From positions 534,552,038-534,616,037 of the forward strand of contig CM046876.1 in assembly GCA_025667525.1 (NCBI GenBank): a stretch of 64,000 nt of DNA, read 5' to 3'. Made by a program: the position numbers and the translations under genes. Under the pieces are notes generated by a model that worked only from the letters and a program-made list of their open reading frames with translations, ran no database searches and was not told the DNA's origin. Shown piece after piece: positions 46,881-60,496 of the stretch (position 1 is its first letter; each line of letters starts with the position of its first letter). This stretch comes from Glebionis coronaria (taxonomy: Eukaryota > Streptophyta > Magnoliopsida > Asterales > Asteraceae).

Positions 46881-48479
46881 GACTTCTGATTGTCGTTTTA
46901 CTTATTTTTTATTTTTCAAATATTTGTTTGTAATGTTATATTGACAATATCTTTTTCTTGTCTTTTTTTAAATTTGGTACATATTTTTTTAGTTAGTTGT
47001 CTATTAATGCATTGTTAGTCGTAAATTATTAAGCATAACGTTTGTTTTTTTAGATATGATCTTTGTTTTATTTACTGTTTTGTTTAGAATGTCTTAAGCT
47101 TGAAATATACATGTAGTTGTTTAGCTCGTCCTCTGAATAGACATGACTTATATTTATCGTTTACATGACAAAAACTATGCATAAAAAAACAAATGGTATG
47201 CTTAAGAAACGGAATAGAAAGTAAAACTTAATAAAGTATGTATAAAAAAATTTAGATATGAGATTATATGACATTGTATATTATCGACATATGATAAAAA
47301 GAATATGACTCTTATAATAATACTTTTTTGTTACATCATTCAGTAATAACTTTTTCAGATGATAACTCATTTACTAAAAGTGCAAAGGATATAAAATAAC
47401 AACGATCTTTCTGAAGTTTACCACAATAAAAAACTTATATTTTTATTATATATCACTAACATAACTTTCGATTTTTTTTCAACTTGAAAACATCTATACG
47501 TTAGTTGTAATGTGACAACATTAGGCCATTTAGTCAGCGATCTTTCCAACCTTTAGTCATTTATACTAATGGCGCTTTTTATTAAGTAAAAACAAAAGGT
47601 TATAAATTTTTCACTTTTAATTTATATTTTTTCATATTTTAAAAAAAAATTAATTTTTTGTACATCCTAAAACAAAAATATGATCAACTTGTTTAAAAAG
47701 GGAAAAACGTTTTGCTTACAAAAAAAATTAACATCTTTTCTTATGAAAACAATTATTTTTTTACAGAGCCTAAAACTATTTTTTCCATACTTTTTTACAA
47801 AATCATAACTTTTTAAAAATATTTTTTCGTACTTTTAAAAATCTTATTTTCTTAAACTAAGTTGGAGTTTACTCTTTTAAAAATGATAAAAATGTATTTT
47901 TTTTTAACTTTGTAAGAAGCAAAAAAATTCGTACGAAAAAAATTACACGTTTAAGTTTTTTTATAATGTATGAAAAATTAATTAAAAATAAATTAAATGT
48001 ACGGAAACTATATTTTTTTTCTTTTTAGTTTATTAAAAACGGCCGTTAATATGAAAGATTAACATTGCAAACGATCATTAGCTAAATGGTCTAACGTTGT
48101 CACATTATAACAAGATTATTAATGCTTGGCTTAAAAATTAAGTAAAAATGACCCGATGGTTGATCTTATTTTCTTAATTTGTTGTGCATAGTTATAAAAG
48201 TTTATATAAAGAAAAAATATTAGGATTTTGAAAACAATATGCATGTTTTTAGTGCTCATCACGTTGCGATGTTTTGTAACACAGTAAGCATGTCTCTATC
48301 CACGGTAAAACAGCTTGGTCCCAATAATTGGTGAAAAAAATGATTTTAGTAAAGTTGCTATTAACTTTATGTGATTATAGGTTGTTTTTATCAACTATTT
48401 GTTTTGAACGATAATTGTGGCTACATGGCTCTTAGGCTCTTAGCTCAGAAAGCGTAACGAGGACACACAACCAGGTTGA
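46881..48479. other. Unassigned AT-rich DNA next to the Helitron-like end
   Basis: No ORF of note. Long A/T runs and stops in all frames. It could be the 3' portion of a non-autonomous Helitron, but nothing further supports this. Confidence 0.4.
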
Positions 48480-48612
48480 GTCCAACCCAAAAAGCTGGCA
48501 CCTTTCCTTTTACACACACAAAAGAAAACCCCCATCGCCTTAGGTAAAACTCGAACTTGAGACCTTGTCTAGTGGGAAAAACCTCCATACTGCTAGACCA
48601 GAAGGTCTTTGA
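48480..48612 (-). mobile_element. tRNA-derived SINE head
   Basis: On the minus strand TGGTCTAGCAGTATGGAGG (A box) and, about 30 bases on, AAGTTCGAGTTTT (B box) form a polymerase III promoter of the kind found in plant SINEs. The body continues into TG-rich sequence. The borders are approximate. Confidence 0.55.
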
Positions 48613-50566
48613 TTGTTTCTATCAACTATTAAGTTTTGTTTGATCAAAATGACATTCGGTAAATTATTGACTCCTCGATCATTTGTAATATCAGCTATTA
48701 ACCCGAACCACCTGGCATAACCCGACCCGAATACCACCCGCACCTGATTTCTAATTTTTATGTTCATCAAACTAAATACATGATTTTTTTAATGTGCTTT
48801 CAAGACGTATAAAAGTACAAAAACATTTGTGAAATCATGAAAAAAAAGAGTGTCTTAAACGTCTTATTTACTTATTGTGTTAAATGCTTCCAATTGTTTT
48901 TTGTTCGAGAAAACAATAAGCGACATTTCTTGTTCTTACTCAACAACAAAAGGAATCACACTAATACATGGAAGCATACACATTAATTAGTACAAAGGTT
49001 TGAAAATAGACAGATTCCTGTAACATCTTGCTGAGCTTAGTACCCCGAAAGACCTAATGAACAATAGCAAATTTGTTTGGGTTAGTAGGAGGCGAATAAA
49101 AAGCAAAAAATGCAGTCTTTCACCATCCTCCATTCATTACTATTGAGTATTGAGAGTCCAGTCAAAATAAACTCATGTATATCTTACCCTAATAGCCCAT
49201 TTGGACACCATCCAAATAAGGAGAACTACAAAAACAATTGTCTCACAACAGAAAGCTAAATCGCTGATTCTTTACGGAAAAATTACAATGGCAGTTCGAT
49301 TGAATGTGTAGTATAAGTTGTGTGTGTTAAGCATTTTTTCTGTCCATCTATACTCACAATCAATATATACCAGATACACATATTTCCTTCACCAAGAACA
49401 AAAGTGCGTCTTTATGCAACAACTCTTGAACGTACACTAAGTCACCCACTGATGCATATGGTTACAGAAGCCACCGACCATTACCCAACGATGAGCGAGT
49501 TTTTTCCTCTTTTATGGTCACCTTCCTGTAAGATCTTTTGGGCACTAAAGAATGGTTTTTAGCAACATCGTCAAACTGTTCCTCATCTTCTCATACAACC
49601 TCAAAGCAACGTATATGCCTAAGGAAAGAAAGTTTGATCAGGTGGTATCTGTCATAGTGGCCATTGGTGGCAGCCTACACTATTGGAAAAACGTACCATC
49701 GTTTGTCTCCCATGCTCTCCCACCTCAAAATAAGTTGGCGGCATAAAAATTAATAGTTTTTAACTGGAAAAGCAGAAAAAAAGATAAATTAGATAATTAA
49801 GAGTTATGATTAGTACTAAATTAGAGCATATAGCGACCAAGTCTTCCGTAAGGGGTAAGATTCGTTTGTTTAAATACATTTTTTGGAATAGGTTATTTGG
49901 TTGATTTTTTGCTACAAACGGATCCAGCTTGCAGTGAGCTGCAACTGTCCGAAGCTGCCTAAGTGCCAAATTTATCATAACTACTTTTAAATATAGTAAT
50001 CGAGATAAAATTGCAGACTTGCAATATTACAAAACCAATTGAAACATAGTAAATAACCAATTTAGGAGTTTTATTGGCAATTTTCAAAGAAACTTTAATA
50101 CATTTGACAACTTTTCGGAGTGACTTAATATGACATATTAGGAACATAAAAAATAACATAATGCAGTCAAAGCAGGAAAAAGATTTTTGGAAGATGAGAC
50201 CGATTTCAATTCATCTGCATTGTAGTTCTCGCATTCCATTTCCTATTTGATGTTGTATTGTATTTAGTTATCCTGTTTATTTCTGCAAAAATAATGCGTT
50301 TTATAAGAAAATCTGATTGTACCACATTTCTAAAGAAATATAACCCAATTTGAATTATTCATCATACTACACAAAAAGATTTAATGAGTTTTCTGAACTT
50401 GACACCAAAAAAGTCATTTTCACACAAAAATTTCCAGCAAGTTACACACATTTTTATCAGTAAACATCTTTATCAGTTTGTCTCTTTTCAACTCACCATT
50501 TCTAGTCTCACAACAAAGAAGCTAAAAAAACGACAAGTAGACTAATCGATTGGATTTAATACTTAC
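48613..50566. other. Unassigned DNA
   Basis: Short ORFs at 49320-49562 and 49552-49746 have no features I recognise and no conserved motif. They may be exon-like pieces of captured genes, but I cannot support that. Confidence 0.35.
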
Positions 50567-50637
50567 TTGGCCTGATATTTCCCCTTCCGGAGTTTTATAG
50601 GATCAATATACGGTTTACCTGCATTCTTAAATTTACC
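50567..50637 (-). pseudogene. Exon-like block of unknown gene
   Basis: On the minus strand 71 bases lie between a good acceptor (TTTTTCAG) and donor (GTAAGTAT) and read openly as basic sequence including NAGKPYIDPIKLRKGKYQ. I do not recognise the protein. It lies next to, and in the same orientation as, the CCR4 fragment, but is not part of that gene family as I know it. Confidence 0.45.
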
Positions 50638-50719
50638 CTGAAAAATACAGATATTTAATACACAGTCTTTAATACATTCTTAATTTTTAATCTTCGGCAA
50701 TGACCAGTACATCACTCAC

Positions 50720-50811
50720 CTTCCTGGAACTTAATTAAAGTCACCTCAGACCAACACTGGTATATCTGCACTAACAGCTATCTTTTCCAATCCTTTTAGC
50801 AGTGTGTGAGC
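50720..50811 (-). pseudogene. Fragment of a CCR4-type deadenylase gene (one exon)
   Basis: On the minus strand a 92-bp exon with intact borders (AG before 50811, GTGAGT after 50720) encodes HTLLKGLEKIAVSADIPVLV then stop, GDFN, stop, VPG. This matches the endonuclease/exonuclease/phosphatase domain of plant CCR4, the poly(A)-shortening subunit of the CCR4-NOT complex; GDFN is part of the catalytic motif. Two premature stops (TGA where Cys is expected, TAA at the Ser) make it non-functional. The other exons are not seen nearby, so it is a single captured exon. Confidence 0.78.
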
Positions 50812-52004
50812 CTTCAGCGTTAGCAAACCAAGCACATTTTGTAAACTTCATTCTTAATAGAGAAAAAGTAGCGTCATATTCAAAAATTAAAAGAGGAGCA
50901 AATACAACGAAAAATAATACTTATTAATAATACTTCTTAATAGCTATAGTAAACTTTGAAGAGAGTAGAGTTCTGAAATCTTAAATTAATTAAAACCCAA
51001 TGTTCCAGTTATCTCGCTACATATGGTAGTTGCATAACCCATTGTTTCACAATCGATAGCCTTCAAACTTGCAAATACAAAATTACAAACATAGCCTTCT
51101 GTAGCTTGCTCCCTCACCTAAACTGATCATGTACTTTGAATCAACACCACATATATATAATAACTATTCTAGCTAATGATTCAAGCTTTATATTCAGACA
51201 AAAGGGTAATATGTATATAAAAAAATGAGCTAACTCGACATCAGTAGCAATGGACTTCACAAGACGAATCAATTGTTATTCAAGTTCAATTATTTTAATG
51301 TTGATTAGAGATTAAAGGCCTTGAATTTTTTATTTAATGACTGTTTCCAGATGCTGTAAAAAGTGAATAAAATAGTAAAGAGTGTTAGATATCTATACGC
51401 ACAAAACCTACAGCCGACAATGAGACAGCCGATTTACATAAATGCATAAACACATAGTCGCATAGATACATATAGACATACATGATCCGGAAAAGGAAAA
51501 ATAATTGCAATGGAAAGCACTTTACCTAGATGCTCTGAGCCTCCTAGTTTTTATGAAAAACTCCCAACAGACCTGCTTGCTAATTACCAAATACACATCA
51601 GTACCAAAAAACATTGTTACCCACTGAGTGAGAAAATACTATGGATGGACCATAACGAAGTTTCAGACTTGTCTTAAAGGTAAGTCTGCAGTGAAGCCAT
51701 CGCCTTTTCAGGAGTTATATTACAGTGATAAGGAGTCTTTGAAGAATACCTTCCTATTCCAACCCTTTCAACGTATTTAACTAAGGCTTCGACATCAAAA
51801 ACAGAAATGACTCACTCGTTCAAGCTTCTTTGGACCATCGCAAGCTGCATAAAGCCCTATCTGATGTAGATAAGGACATCATGGATTACAGATTATTCAT
51901 TCGTGCGAGGTGAACATTTTGCCAACAGTATGACCTTGAACTTCTGCAAATGATGATTCGTTTATTTTTACGACACTGAAACTGAGTTCATCGGTCATTT
52001 TGTT

Positions 52005-52565
52005 GGGCTATGATGATGCGGTTCCTGAAAGAGTTCGAAGACTATGTCCGCTTTCATTGGTTGCTGCTTGCCAACTTCGCCAGCCAGCTATTTTGGCTAC
52101 TGTAACATCTAGTGTTCGCGTGGCATCCTATTCAGCCTTGCACAGAAGGATATTGATTTTATAGATAGTAATTCATCTGAGTGGTCGTTTTCTTTGGCAA
52201 GGCTTTAGTTTCATTTGGTCATTGTTCTACTCTCTTGTTCAGCAGGGTGTTTGGACATGGGTGAAAGAGGGTTTATACTCACCCTGTTTCCTTTACTTAC
52301 ATATACATATCCCCAACATATGCATCTGGTCAACATCGTTGTTCATGTTTTGGAAGCTTTTATGAATTTCAGTAATGCAGCTGCTGTTTTAGTCTGCAAG
52401 TTGGGAGGGTTAGACGATACAATAGCCCAAATAACTTCTGCATTGACATTGTGTTCTGAGCAGCTGAACAGTCTCCAATACAATTGGACTACTGCGGTCA
52501 TGTATATGAGCCATGACCGCTTGCACATGCTTCCGAGGTCAAAGCAACACATGGAGTTAACTTAA
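52005..52565 (+). pseudogene. Fragment of UPL1/UPL2-type HECT ubiquitin ligase gene
   Basis: The plus strand first reads VRRLCPLSLVAACQLRQPAI and then LATVTSSVR (52020-52120). It breaks near 52150 and resumes from 52215 with LDMGERGFILTLFPLL, PQHMHLVNIVVHVLEAFMN and GGLDDTIAQ. These match the long N-terminal armadillo/DUF region of the plant giant HECT ligases UPL1 and UPL2, many residues upstream of the catalytic HECT domain. A frameshift and substitutions separate the two parts, and the sequence diverges after GGLDDTIAQ. About 180 residues of a protein of more than 3,500 remain. Opposite orientation to the CCR4 fragment, so the two were captured separately or rearranged. Confidence 0.75.
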
Positions 52566-53825
52566 GTAACTGAAAATCAGAAAATGCATGTAAGAACATG
52601 TCTAACTTGGGGTTAATTTAAAGAAGTTTAGGTGCTGGTTCTGGCTCAGGGTGGTACTATCTTTAGGCTTCTCTAATAGCTTATCGCCTTCCATAATTCG
52701 TGTTAATATAGCTTTACTTGAGCTCGCTTCAGTTTCCACTGTTCTCACTCCTGCGTATTGAATGTATAGGTTATCAAGACCGTCCCTTCTTTAGATTATA
52801 AAATTGTAGCATAGCAACTCAAACCTGGTCAATAGTCATAATATCTGGTCAGACACCACCAATGGAGACACATTAAAATAATAAATCTTGCATATACTGT
52901 GACGACGTGTATTTTGAATGCAATAATGTTATATATAATCACCCTTACACAATGTTATGTTTAGGTAACAGATTCAGCTCACTCACTTATAATAGGGTCA
53001 TTTCAAGTTGTTTTATATCTCAAACAGGTCAAATGGTAAAAAAGATCAAATATGACTTTAGTCTCTAATCAAGCTAATTTTCAAACTGATAGTTTAGTCT
53101 ATAATGCAACTAATTGAAAAGATAATAAATGTGGATAATGACGTTCTGTTAAGGCAAAGGTTATCGGAACTAACATTTCTTTTGCGTTTGAGAATGTCAA
53201 ACATTATCACAATAGTCGCCTCGATTTTTGTTTGCACTTTAGAATCATAATGCCGTGAAAAGGGGCAGTATTATAAACACTTGCGTTTATTTATTTTTCA
53301 TCATACAATCCTTAACTTGTCATTATCAGAACTTACCTCTTCTGGTTCCTTTGCACACATACTCCGTTTACGTTTTCTCCGGGTATAGACCTTTAGTGCT
53401 CTAGGGATGGGTAGAGCTTTTGTTTCAACTATCATTATCATTGAGACCTGACATTTGTCTTTCTGTAACCGTCTGCTGTTTCAGGTTTTTGATCTCTTGC
53501 TGTAAAATGATGATTATAAATAAGCTAAACTTTGTTCGTGTCAAAAGAATAACTTCATCATTAGAAAAAATATCACCTCAAGAGAACCCATAGGTGATTT
53601 AGGTTCACGGTCCATAGGTCCAGTCCTTCAATAAAATGATGTTGAAACATAGAAAATTAGAATACATGTTAGAAACATGAAGAATTGGAAAAATACTTTA
53701 TGAATCTGAGATCTATATGGGCCAACACCATAAACATAGCTTTGAAAACAGAAATAATCATACATAGTTCATTATTAAACCTTATATTGATCAGGACGTT
53801 TAAGCTAATTTAAATATAAGGAATC
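52566..53825. other. Unassigned DNA, possible exon remnants
   Basis: Around 53350-53510 the minus strand has an exon-like block with an Arg/Lys-rich reading (ALKVYTRRKRKR), but I cannot name a family. Nothing else is recognised. Confidence 0.3.
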
Positions 53826-53977
53826 TAAGAAGAATGAGTCATTTCAGCTGCGTCAAACATAAACTTTTGTATATTCAACCAACAACCTAATTGATTCAGG
53901 TGATCATACAAAAAGCTCTTGATCAAATATGAATTTCAGATTCAAATAAGTACGCTAATTGATTCAGTGTTATATGA
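53826..53977 (+). repeat. Left arm of 150-bp inverted repeat
   Basis: It pairs with 55031-55183 with about four mismatches. It begins TAAGAAGAATGAGTC and ends near GTGTTATATGAT. The spacer is about 1.05 kb. Homology stops sharply at both ends of the arm. Confidence 0.85.
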
Positions 53978-55030
53978 TAAACTCATAAAAGGTATGGTGT
54001 ATACCTGTCTGGCATCTCTAAATTCGTTCGAATATCAGACAATAGATGAAGTGGATCAGCATACTTTGGAAGAACACAACATGAACAAATATCATTCAGT
54101 TCAAAATTTGCATTAGAAGTTATCTTCAAGAGACTCACCGATCTCAGGGAAAGCTTCAAAAACACAACTATGAAAAAAATAAATACAACGATAGAAAATT
54201 AAACAAATACAAATTTAATATACGGAATATCTTTTTTGTCTGTGTAAGTTGTTATATAAAGTGGTTATTCACAAAAAAAAAACTCACCTTGATAATGGTT
54301 CAAGTTTCAGTCGTGAAAACCAATAGTGAATGATATTAGGGTTAGAGAAGAAGAAGACATACAATCGCATGATTAGGATTTTAAAAATATTCACTTTTGG
54401 TTTTTTTATGCGTGTGTCTACAATTAACAATTTTTTATTAATATGTACATTGCAAGGAAAGTTAAAGCGAAAATATAAATGTATGGACTTATGGGTAGAT
54501 GGCGCAGCTGTTCAAGTCATGATATGGCCAGGTGATCGCATTTCTACTGTGCTAAAGATCACGTTCAATATCCATACCCATAGCTTGAGCAGATTCTACA
54601 CACTGCGTAAGTAAAAGAATAGAGAGAAAGCGTACCAAAGGATAAAGAAATTAGCTATTTCTTGGATGGTTTTGAATTTTTGATGCTAATTTCAGATTCT
54701 TTTCTAGTATTGGCTCGAGCATAGACAGTTGCAAGGATTCACCTCTGGGTAGTGTTTGGCTTTGAGTATTTTGTTTTACACAATTTCACAAATAAGATCA
54801 GCAAGCTACTCATTGCCTTAAGTGGTATGCAGGTTACCAAATGCCTGGCAACCATAAGTAGACACAAGCAGACACAAATGAATAACAGATTATGAAAGTG
54901 TAATGCAGTTCTAAATACCTCTTATATATGCTTAAAGAATCTACTTATATAGAAGAGAGGAAAGAATTATGGGCATCAGTTCCAAGATCATCACTGGAAT
55001 AAGCTTCATGTTTGATTTTTGGAAGGCAGA

Positions 55031-55183
55031 ATGATATAACACTGAACCAATTAGCGTACTTATTTGAATCTGAAATTCATATTTGATAAAGAGCTTTTTG
55101 TATGATCACCTGAATCAATTAGGTTGTTGGTTGAATATACAAAACTTTATGTTTGACGCAGCTGAAATGACTCATTCTTCTTA
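55031..55183 (-). repeat. Right arm of 150-bp inverted repeat
   Basis: Reverse complement of 53826-53977 at about 97 % identity. The outer border adjoins the unknown minus-strand ORF at 55181-55435. Confidence 0.85.
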
Positions 55184-55435
55184 TGTTGTACAAAGCAAAC
55201 ACCTTGCCTGTAGAGAAACATATAGGAGCTGTAACCAAGTGATTTCTACTACCTGATCAAATTGACAAAAATAAATATAAAAAAGCACCCTAGAGTCTTC
55301 ACTCTTACTGAATATTTTAATATTAGCCATTTTGTGTCCGACCGTCCTAATGCACCCTCTGTATGCTTCAAAGGATAGTATACTTCCATCGCGTAAAGCG
55401 TCATCTAGTTGCACAAAGTCTAATACACCAATCAC
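55181..55435 (-). CDS. Unknown exon-like ORF (84 codons)
   Basis: A minus-strand frame with ordinary amino-acid composition (VLDFVQLDDALRDGSILSF; GHKMANIKIFSKSEDSRV), unlike the low-complexity frames around it. Upstream (55440-55500) another frame reads MAEDVDYAAMTEWLY, suggesting a disrupted exon pair. I do not recognise the protein. It may be a further captured gene piece; a complete gene is unlikely given the stops on both sides. Confidence 0.35.
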   Translation of the reverse strand: MIGVLDFVQLDDALRDGSILSFEAYRGCIRTVGHKMANIKIFSKSEDSRVLFYIYFCQFDQVVEITWLQLLYVSLQARCLLCTT

Positions 55436-55499
55436 CGTGTCAATACAACCATTCCGTCATAGCAGCATAGTCTACATCTTCAGCCATTGGTTTTCTTAG

Positions 55500-56760
55500 G
55501 AACATGCACCTAGCCGAATAAAAAAATCAATATTGATGAAACGTATAAAATAGACCCATCATTTTATTAAATAGTTCGACCAAACCTTCAAATTTTATAT
55601 ATGCAATAAGAACTTACCATAGGAAGCCATCACGACAGTAGATTTAACATCCATGTTTATGGGTCTCCTGTGTTTATGAAAGGATTAATTGTTAGAAACA
55701 ACTAAAATCCCATAACTCATTGGCTAAGTCCTAATCTTAAGCAATCGTTGATAGTTTCGCCAAATTACTAAAAAAATGCTCTTACCCGTGAACCGTTTCA
55801 CTTTAGGATTCAGCGTGATATAGCCAAAGATCTATTTACATAATCGCAAACATAGATTGATTGTCAAGAATATTTATCAATATGTGATTTACTCAAATTT
55901 TCAGCAAGAACTTCAGAACCTTACTGACGATAACTGCACCAAGGAAAAAAGTTATAAAACGATTTCTAATGCCGGTGTATATATATATATTCAACATTGT
56001 AGGATTGTAAATGTCATACATGCCTTAGAATATATTATAGTCGCGAAAAAGTCAGTGATAAGAATCCCAGGCACTAAAAATTTGCAGTGACGTTGATCCC
56101 CTCCGCCTGATCAAGATGTATAATATTACAGGTCATATAAATTTGGCACCAATATTTTAAAAACTGTTACGACAAAAAACTGTTATGTATGCAATATCAT
56201 TATATTTGTCACTTCACTGTAATCACAAACAATATTGTAGCTTGTACACAATTTTTTTCTCCATTGCATAATTCCAAGTAATACGTATCTTGTAGAATGA
56301 GTTCCCTGATATAGATAATGTGCAATTATTAATTTAATAGTTTTATGAAGAAGGAAACATGTTTGTTGACCTGACAACCTTGAATCTTCAAATCCCTTAT
56401 GCTACAAATTTAATTGGCTAATAAGCCTGTTTCGTGAGCACTTTCTTGATAACCAACCTGCAAATCCAAAAGATCGTTACTTATATGGTTATCCTCGATA
56501 TGATTTTAAATACGCACGAAAATCCAGTGACCTCGGCTTACCACTTTGGTGATGATCATGGTTGGTAGCATCTTTGTTTCCCGGCTTAATTGCAGTCGGG
56601 AAATTGGAAGTCTGACTATTGACAAACCGATCGACTTTTATATGAAATTTGATCGACTTTTATATGAGATTTGATCGACATAAATAACCTATTCTTCTGT
56701 ACCCGGTTTTTTTCTTGTTTATGATCTGCTGGTACGATTTACTTCCGTATTTATATTGAT
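55500..56760. other. Unassigned DNA
   Basis: No gene or repeat recognised; AT-rich with stops in all frames. Confidence 0.35.
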
Positions 56761-57462
56761 TAGGGGTGTTAAAAAAACCGAGAAACCGACGAACCGAGTC
56801 GAACCGCTCAATCCGAAACCGAAAAAACCCGAAACCGAAAAAACCGAAACCGAAAAAAACCGAAACCGAAAAAACCCGCTTATAACAGTTCGGTTACGGT
56901 TTTCATTTTTAGATATCCGTGGTTAACCGAACCGAACCGCACATATTATACTTAAAATTTTTTAACTAAACATTCAAATTATAGTACATGTATTAATTGT
57001 ATTAGTACCCTACTTTTAGTATACATGAAATTTTTTAACTAAATATTCTAATTATAGTACATGTATTAAACATGTATGTGTAAATTTAATTAATGTGATC
57101 TTTGTTTATAAATATCGAATAAATATTTTTTAGTTAATATGTTATTTATAAATATTCTAATGCATTTTTTTATAACAAAATAATTTTTATATGATTTTTA
57201 TCTATTTAATGTCGTTGAATTATACGAAAACGACATTCTATGTTGTAAACCATGTTATTATTTATAAACTAAAACTTTATGAAACTTATTTAATGGTTAA
57301 CCGTGACCCGAACCGTGGGTAACCGCTCATTTCGGGTAACCGTATGTCCGGTTAACCGCCTTGTACGGTTCGGTTACGGATAGTAAATTTAACTAACCGA
57401 ACTGCATTGGATAGTCAAAATCGTCTAACTAACCGAACCGAACCGACCCGTGAACACCCCTA
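56761..57462. mobile_element. hAT-type MITE rich in GAACCG motifs (702 bp)
   Basis: The perfect 10-bp terminal inverted repeat TAGGGGTGTT/AACACCCCTA is flanked by an 8-bp target duplication with one mismatch (ATATTGAT left, ATATTGAC right). Both ends carry arrays of CCGAAAC and GGTTAACCG-type motifs (56780-56940 and 57295-57450). No transposase. Confidence 0.82.
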
Positions 57463-57534
57463 ATATTGACATGGTTGCTTCAAATATTTTCAGATCTAGA
57501 TATATAGTTAGTTTTTCAAAAATTATTTAATATA

Positions 57535-58256
<722 letters not shown>

Positions 58257-58259
<3 letters not shown>

Positions 58260-58402
58260 CTATATCTAGATATATACAAAATATATTTAGATATATACAA
58301 AGTATATCTCGATATATAAAAAGTATATATCTAGATATATATAAAGTATATCTGGATATATATAAAGTATATCTGGATATATATAAAGTATATCTAGATA
58401 TA
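58257..58402. repeat. 21-bp TATATCTAGATATATA-type repeats (locus 2)
   Basis: Seven imperfect units, same orientation and similar order of variants as at 46185-46389. Followed by three TTCCGCTCGAAAAAAAA-type units (58427-58480). Confidence 0.75.
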
Positions 58403-58583
58403 AGGGTAACTGTGTATTTTTTTTGCCGCTCGAAAAAAAAATTCCGCTTGAAAAAAAAATTCCGCTCGGAAAAAAAAGTTTATGCCTTAAAAAAAACATA
58501 TAATAAGGCTTTCTTGATTAAATCTTAGATTAATCCTAGCAATTGGATGAAAAGTGAATAGAGGGTGAATATGAGTCCCTTGA

Positions 58584-58850
58584 GGTGTGTTTAGTTGTGG
58601 AAAAATTTTAATATTTTTCTGTTTCCAAATTGCTAGAAAAGAGGAGAGTTTTCTTTTTCTATAAAAGAGTTGAAAATTTAAAAAAGGGTAATATGGGGTT
58701 TTCCAATTTTCTATATAAATTTGGAAAATGAAAATTTTGAAATTTTAGAAAATTTTCGGAAAATGATGCTACTAAATAGCTTTTCTGTTTTCTAGTTTTC
58801 AAACGAAAAATTTTCTGGAAAATGGGAAAATTTTCACCAACTAAACAGGG
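58584..58850. mobile_element. Probable MITE (GTTTAGTTG ends)
   Basis: Left GTGTTTAGTTGTGGAAAAATT pairs imperfectly with the reverse complement of right AATTTTCACCAACTAAACAG. The interior is made of GAAAATTTT motifs. No clear target duplication. Confidence 0.45.
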
Positions 58851-59647
58851 CTTTGGTTTCTTAGAAAAAACAAGTTTGCAAAAAAACTTTTGCCTAAACC
58901 AACACTTTAGAAGTCTTTTATTTAAGTAAACACTTATTAATATGAAAAATGCGTTACTATGTTTTTAATACTAAAAACTAGGATCAAAAGGATAACACCT
59001 TGATGCCTAAGAAGGAAATAAGCGATGCATTTACAAGGGGACGTTTTATTTTATAATTTCTATTATTATGTTTTGCATTCAAAGTCCAGATCAAAATTTT
59101 ACTAACATGACTAGGAAAGCATATCACTCTATGAGCTTCACCAACACTTTCTATGTGTGGAGAAACTATTCACAGCTTTAAATAGGAAAGATCAATCTAC
59201 CATGTGCATTAAGAAACCTCTTTCGGTTATTTCATCATATATATAATTGATATTCCAACCAGATTTGCACAAATGCATACGCACAACTAAAATAACCAAC
59301 GTGAAAAAAAAACAATCAAACTTTCTGATCATATCTCATTTGGGAGGGATACTACCCATCGAGGTACCGAGCAAACTCCCGCGGGAGATTAGTCCACTCA
59401 TCCTAAGGGCGGTGGGAACTCCTCGTAGTAGACTAAAAAAAACTTTCTGATCATACATAATCAACGATCCACAGTTATGTGTATGAAAGCAATAATATTA
59501 TCTAATTCTCTAAATAATATTCCCGAGAAACCGAGGTCTCTTTGTCAGAGATATGGATATCTGTTGACAGAGCTAGTGATGTTGCTAGTTGGATGCTGTT
59601 TCTATTGTATGTTTCTTACTAGAATTACCAAGTCTAAAGACAACAAC
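58851..59647. other. Unassigned DNA before element E
   Basis: No gene seen. A 12-bp palindrome CTCCCGCGGGAG is at about 59377. The bases just left of E's LTR are ACAAC, its presumed target duplication. Confidence 0.4.
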
Positions 59648-59982
59648 TGTTAGCATTATTACCAATAGTAGTATACTATAGATTAGGATATTTACCTTTT
59701 AAGCTTGTTTCCGATTATGTATGTTTGAGCCCAGTTGGACCCAAGCCCGATCTTCATCGGTAACCGACCCCCTCACCCTATAAAAGGAGGTGAGGGGGTG
59801 ATGCTCAATTATACGCATCTTCTATTCTTTCTTGTAATCGATCGTATGTTTAATAAAGAATTCGTTCGATTAACTTTGTAGAGTGTTGTCTTCTGGGTTT
59901 TGTCTATTGCATCTCTGCGATCGTCTTTAAAGGATCTAGGGTTCCGCGTTCGATCTTCGGGTTGTTGGTGTCGAATCCAACA
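59648..59982 (+). repeat. 5' LTR of E (335 bp)
   Basis: TGTTAGCATT... to ...GAATCCAACA. The TATA box (CTATAAAAGGA, 59778-59788) lies exactly in the loop of an 11-bp perfect inverted repeat, ACCCCCTCACC/GGTGAGGGGGT (59767-59799). Confidence 0.85.
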
Positions 59983-60496
59983 AGTGGTATCAGAGCTTCG
60001 GTTAATCGTTGCTCTCGGAGATCGGTGCTAGATCAAGAAGGATTCGTGAAAAAAGGAGGTTCGGGTTTGTCGAATCGAAGTTGTTTTTTTGAGTTGCAGG
60101 TTGATAGGCGAAGAAGACGAAGTACACAGTGTGTGGTTGATTGTTGTTTTCAAAAGCAATAAAGATAGTGAAGTGGTATTTAGCCAATTGATAAGTCACA
60201 TGAGTTATAAATTGGGTTATTACAATTTATTGTTATTTGTTTTTATTAAAAATGAATATAGTGAAAGGTAATATCTTATTGCATTGGTTTACAAATAGTT
60301 TTATACTTTGTTTAATTAAGTAAAATTTAATAAAACAAAGGTTCTTGTTGCGGGTTCTTGTGGTTCAAGTTTGATCGTTGTTTGCTTGGGTCTTTCAAGT
60401 TTACGATCGGGTTTACTTGTACGCGATCGAGGTTTAGGGTTTTCTAATTAATTCGATTTGCAAGAAGTGATTTTTACGCAATAAGGGAGAAAGAAT
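59983..60496 (+). promoter_or_regulatory. PBS and leader of E
   Basis: The PBS TGGTATCAGAGC (59985-59996) is a perfect tRNA-Met match. About 500 bases of leader without a coding ORF follow, up to the gag ATG at 60497. Confidence 0.85.
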
